Origin: Amycolatopsis mongoliensis
Lineage (GTDB): Bacteria; Actinomycetota; Actinomycetes; Mycobacteriales; Pseudonocardiaceae
Assembly: GCF_030285665.1 (NCBI RefSeq)
Contig: NZ_CP127295.1
Location: 186,001 to 250,000, forward strand
Reading direction: 5' to 3'
DNA length: 64,000 nt
The position numbers and the translations under genes are program-made. A model generated the notes under the pieces. The model had not been told where the DNA came from, made no database searches, and saw nothing but the letters and a program-made list of their open reading frames with translations. This document shows positions 60,913 to 64,000 of the stretch, piece after piece (position 1 is the stretch's first letter; the number at the start of each line of letters is the position of its first letter).

Positions 60913-62052
60913 ATGATGGGACAAGCCACCACCGACGCCGTGACCGCCGCGCGGGAGCTCGCGCCCGAGCTGAGCGCGCGGGCCGTCGAGGCCGAACGGC
61001 TCCAGACGCTGCCGCGCGACCTCGTCGAGCGGGCGCGGGAAGCCGGGCTCTTCCGCCTGGCGACGCCGCGCGCCCTCGGTGGGCAGGAGCTGCCGCCTGC
61101 CGAGCTCGTCGAAGTGATCGAGGAGCTGTCCCGCGCCGACGGGTCCGCGGGCTGGACGATCACCATCGGCAACGGCTCGGCGTTCCTCGCCTGGCTCGAC
61201 CCCGCGGTCGCCGCGGAGCTCGTCGCCGGCACGCCGGACCCGATCGGCGGCGGCGTCTTCGCGCCGATGGGCCGCCTCACCCCGGACGGCGCCGGGAAGT
61301 TCTCGTTCGCCGGCCGGTGGGGGTTCTGCAGCGGCAGCCCGCACACCGACCTGTTCTTCAACGGCGCCTTCGCCGGCGGCGACCCGCGGGACTGGCGGCT
61401 CGCCGCCGTCCCGGCCGCCGAAGTGCGGGTGGTCGGGAACTGGGACGTCAGCGGCCTGCGCGGCACCGGCAGCCACGACGTCGAGATCGAAACCGTCGTG
61501 CGCGAGGAGCACACGATCTCGCCGTTCACGAACCCGGCGCGCCACGACGGGCCGTTGTGGCGGTTCCCGTTCTTCACGTTCATCGGCACGCTGATGGCGG
61601 GCGTCCCGCTCGGCATCGCCCGGCGCGCGCTGGACGAGTTCACCGAGTTCGCGCCGGCGAAGTTCCGCCCACCGGGCCCGGGCCCGATCGCCGAGGACGG
61701 CGACGTCCAGGTCGCCCTGACCCGGGCTGAGGGAGAGCTGCGGTCGGCGCGCGCGTTCGTGTTCGACGCGCTGGGCGCGCTGTGGGAGACGGCGTGCGCG
61801 GGCGACGTCCCGGACGTCGGTGAGCGGGGCCAGTTCCTGCTGGCGACCCAGCAGGCGATGCGGGCTTCGCTGAGCGCGGTGAACACGGTGACGGGTCTGG
61901 CGGGCGCGGGGGCGTTGCACGCGGATCAGCCGGTCCAGCGCTGCTTCCGCGACCTGCACGCGGCTTCCCAGCACATCTACTTCTCCGCGGCGGCGGCCAA
62001 GCGGTACGCCAAGCTGCGGTTCGGGATCGAGCAGCCGACCTTCTGGTTCTAG
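60913..62052 (+). CDS. Acyl-CoA dehydrogenase-fold flavin-dependent protein
   Basis: A 379-residue member of the acyl-CoA dehydrogenase superfamily, of the HsaA/NcnH/DszC-like group that often acts as a flavin-dependent hydroxylase. FRLATPRALGGQELPP, ADGSAGWTITIGNGSAFLAWL and GRWGFCSGSPHTDLFF are family blocks, and the C-terminal helical bundle has the RDLHAASQHIYF motif. The usual catalytic Glu of dehydrogenases is not evident, which supports an oxygenase role needing FMNH2. Start at ATG 60913 or 60916. Its stop overlaps that of a small minus-strand gene (CTAG). Confidence 0.83.
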   Translation: MMGQATTDAVTAARELAPELSARAVEAERLQTLPRDLVERAREAGLFRLATPRALGGQELPPAELVEVIEELSRADGSAGWTITIGNGSAFLAWLDPAVAAELVAGTPDPIGGGVFAPMGRLTPDGAGKFSFAGRWGFCSGSPHTDLFFNGAFAGGDPRDWRLAAVPAAEVRVVGNWDVSGLRGTGSHDVEIETVVREEHTISPFTNPARHDGPLWRFPFFTFIGTLMAGVPLGIARRALDEFTEFAPAKFRPPGPGPIAEDGDVQVALTRAEGELRSARAFVFDALGALWETACAGDVPDVGERGQFLLATQQAMRASLSAVNTVTGLAGAGALHADQPVQRCFRDLHAASQHIYFSAAAAKRYAKLRFGIEQPTFWF

Positions 62053-62276
62053 CGACGGCGCCGCAGGCGGTGGGCGAACAGCGCCCACAAATAGACCGTC
62101 AGCAGGGCACCGGCGCCCGCCGCCGCCACGCGCAGCCACGTCACCCCGCTCACGCCGCCGTCGAACGCCGTGAAAAGCCAACCGAGGGCGCCGAACGTCG
62201 CTCCCACCGCCAGCGTCAGCACGATCACCGGCGGGATGCGCTCACCGCCCTGCAGCCACGTCTTCGTCCCGGCCAT
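62049..62276 (-). CDS. Small membrane protein
   Basis: A 75-residue protein with two hydrophobic segments (PPVIVLTLAVGATFGALGWL and VAAAGAGALLTVYLWALF) and a basic C-terminal end (HRLRRRR). No family is recognised. It lies 21 bases downstream of kdpE on the same strand and may be co-transcribed with the two-component genes. Its stop overlaps the dehydrogenase-like gene stop by four bases. Confidence 0.65.
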   Translation of the reverse strand: MAGTKTWLQGGERIPPVIVLTLAVGATFGALGWLFTAFDGGVSGVTWLRVAAAGAGALLTVYLWALFAHRLRRRR

Positions 62277-62297
62277 GGCCTTGGGGTACCCACGCCG

Positions 62298-62996
62298 CTA
62301 CACCTCGAAGCGGTACCCCATGCCGGGCTCGGTGAGCAGGTGCCGGGGCCGGGACGGCTCCGGTTCCAGCTTGCGCCGCAGCTGGGCCAGGTACACCCGC
62401 AGGTAGTGGGACTCCCGCTCGTACGACGGGCCCCAAACCTCGTGCAGCAGCTGCTTCTGCGCCACCAGCCGGCCGCGGTTGCGGACCAGCAGCTCCAGCA
62501 CGCCCCACTCCGTCTTCGTCAGGTGGACCTCCACGCCGTCGCGGCGGCGGACCTTCTTCGCGGCCAGATCCACGCTGAACGACGACGTCTCCACCACCGC
62601 GTCCGCGTCGTCGGCGCCCGTCACCGCCGAGCGGCGGACCGCCGCCCTCAACCGGGCCAGCAGCTCGTCCATCCCGAACGGCTTCGTGACGTAGTCGTCC
62701 GCGCCCGCGTCGAGGGCCTGGACCTTGTCCGCCGAGTCGCCGCGCGCCGACAGCACGATGATCGGGACCGTCGTCCAGCCGCGCAGGCCGGCGATCACCT
62801 CCGTGCCGTCCAGGTCCGGCAGGCCGAGGTCGAGCACGACGACGTCGGGCTTGGTCTCGGCCACCGCCTTGAGCGCGGCCGTGCCGTCGTGCGCGGTGAT
62901 CACCTTGTAGCCGCGGGCGTTCAGGTTGATCCGCAGCGCCCGCACGATCTGCGGCTCGTCGTCCACCACCAGCACGGTGGCACCCGGGTCACTCAT
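62298..62996 (-). CDS. kdpE: Response regulator KdpE
   Basis: A 232-residue OmpR/PhoB-type regulator. The receiver domain has VLVVDDEPQIVRAL, the phosphorylated Asp in VVVLDLGLPDLDG (near residue 53) and DYVTKPF with the conserved Lys. The C-terminal winged helix has HLTKTEWGVLELLVRNRGRLV and HYLRVYLAQLRRKLEPEP, which closely fits KdpE. It should activate the potassium-transport operon kdpFABC, which is not in the window. ATGA overlap with kdpD. Confidence 0.93.
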   Translation of the reverse strand: MSDPGATVLVVDDEPQIVRALRINLNARGYKVITAHDGTAALKAVAETKPDVVVLDLGLPDLDGTEVIAGLRGWTTVPIIVLSARGDSADKVQALDAGADDYVTKPFGMDELLARLRAAVRRSAVTGADDADAVVETSSFSVDLAAKKVRRRDGVEVHLTKTEWGVLELLVRNRGRLVAQKQLLHEVWGPSYERESHYLRVYLAQLRRKLEPEPSRPRHLLTEPGMGYRFEV

Positions 62997-64000
62997 CGCA
63001 CCCCCTCCTCGACTTCTTCGAACGTGACGCTGTGCTCGGGCAGCGAGACCACGACCGTGAGCCCGCCGCCCGGGGTGTCCTCGGCGCGGATCGTGCCGCC
63101 CATCGCCTCGGTGAACCCCTTCGCCACCGACAGCCCGAGCCCGACCCCCGGCGTCGCGTCGCGGTCGCCGCCGAGGCGCTGGAACGGCGCGAACGCCGAG
63201 TCCGCGGTCCCCTTCCGCAGTCCCTTGCCGTGGTCGACGATCCGCAGCTCGACGTGGCCGGAGTGGGCCGAAGCCCGCGCGGACACCGGTCGCCCGCCGT
63301 GGCGCAGGGCGTTGTCCAGCACGTTCGCCACCACTCGTTCCAGCAGGCCCGGATCGGCCAGCACCGGCGGCAGCCGGTCGTCGACCGCGACCTCGACCGC
63401 CTCCGACGAGTCTACAGTGGACAGAGCGTGGGCGACGACCTCGTCGTAGCCGACCGGGCGCAGGTGCGGGCGCACCGCGCCGGTGGCCAGCCGCGAGGAG
63501 TCCAGGAGGTTGTCGATCAGCCCGGCCAGCCGGTCGGCCGACAGCTCGATGGCCTCCATCAGCTCGGCGGTGTCCTCTTCGGACAGTGCGAGGTCGGGGG
63601 CGCGCAGGCTGCCGATCGACGCCTTGATCGACGTCAGCGGCGTCCGCAGGTCGTGCCCGACCGCCGACAACAGCGTCGTGCGCAGCTCGGTGGCCTCGGC
63701 CTTGCGCTCGGCGCGGGCCGCGGCGGCGGCGCTGCGCTGCTGGCGCAGGGCGAGCAGCGCCTGCCCGGCCACCGCTTCCAGCACGCGCCGGTCGGCCGCG
63801 GGCAACGCCCGTCCCCGCAGGGTCAGGTGGACGTCGGCGGTGACGGCGATGTCGACGTCGGCCTCGTCCGGGTCGGCGCACGGGTGCTCCCCCGCCGTCG
63901 CCACCCCGCGCCACTCGCCGTCCTGCTTCTCCAGCAGGGTCACCGACGTCAGCGCGAAGTTCTCGCGGACCTTCTCCAGCAGCCGCTCGATCGGGTTCGC
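62993..64000 (-). CDS. kdpD: Sensor histidine kinase KdpD, C-terminal part (cut by window edge)
   Basis: The visible 336 residues include a GAF-like segment (VTLLEKQDGEWRGVAT), the dimerisation domain with the phosphoacceptor His in LLSAVGHDLRTPLTS, the N box in VVANVLDNALRHGG and the G boxes DHGKGLRKG and GVGLGLSVAKGF. The spacing and SAVGHDLRTPL motif are typical of KdpD, which senses potassium and turgor stress. The N-terminal KdpD/Usp domain and membrane helices lie beyond the right edge. The stop overlaps the kdpE ATG. Confidence 0.92.
   Translation of the reverse strand, partial: ANPIERLLEKVRENFALTSVTLLEKQDGEWRGVATAGEHPCADPDEADVDIAVTADVHLTLRGRALPAADRRVLEAVAGQALLALRQQRSAAAAARAERKAEATELRTTLLSAVGHDLRTPLTSIKASIGSLRAPDLALSEEDTAELMEAIELSADRLAGLIDNLLDSSRLATGAVRPHLRPVGYDEVVAHALSTVDSSEAVEVAVDDRLPPVLADPGLLERVVANVLDNALRHGGRPVSARASAHSGHVELRIVDHGKGLRKGTADSAFAPFQRLGGDRDATPGVGLGLSVAKGFTEAMGGTIRAEDTPGGGLTVVVSLPEHSVTFEEVEEGVR

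Overview
The window is about 72 percent G+C with very dense, actinobacterial-style coding (GTG and TTG starts, ATGA and GTGA couplings). Gene content points to Pseudonocardiaceae, most probably Amycolatopsis: an F420/flavin PPOX protein, Ku, KhpA beside rpsP, a GlnR-type box before amtB-glnB-glnD, and many TetR, MarR and IclR regulators. The genus is an inference; no rRNA, tRNA, CRISPR array, insertion sequence or phage gene was seen.

Backbone: a conserved actinobacterial housekeeping order lies on the minus strand from right to left: acyP-smc (59.3-55.2 kb), ftsY (51.4-50.1 kb), amtB-glnB-glnD (21.0-17.0 kb), ffh (7.0-5.4 kb), rpsP-khpA-rimM-(secreted protein)-trmD (2.4-0 kb). Blocks of accessory genes are interspersed. 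Between ffh and glnD (7.1-16.9 kb) are an ABC exporter with a MarR regulator, Ku, a TetR/SDR pair, a transmembrane diguanylate cyclase and a TetR/membrane protein/FAD-monooxygenase operon. Between amtB and ftsY (21.2-50.1 kb) are an rRNA methyltransferase, an ECF sigma factor, a MetY-type sulfhydrylase group and a large purine-catabolism region.

Purine region (29.7-49.0 kb): xanthine dehydrogenase subunits and an 8-oxoguanine-deaminase-like amidohydrolase make urate. Urate oxidase, HIU hydrolase and OHCU decarboxylase make allantoin, and allantoinase and allantoicase make ureidoglycolate. Malate synthase under an IclR regulator would capture the resulting glyoxylate. PucR, IclR and a thiamine-binding-like/HTH regulator are interleaved. 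Ureidoglycolate lyase, urease and the XdhC chaperone are not in the window.

The most unusual feature is at 12,541-12,822 on the minus strand: five tandem mini-ORFs, each with its own Shine-Dalgarno sequence and each encoding the same hexapeptide MRNRES, divergent from the diguanylate cyclase gene. The only differences inside the ORFs are synonymous third-base changes and ATG/GTG start alternation. Other structure worth attention: a 30-bp tandem hairpin repeat family at two intergenic loci; an over-represented palindromic word TCCAYWRTGGA inside genes; a structured non-coding region at 9.46-9.73 kb; a secreted protein embedded in the rimM-trmD operon; five convergent gene pairs overlapping by exactly four bases at their stop codons; and a probable one-base frameshift in the aldolase gene downstream of malate synthase.
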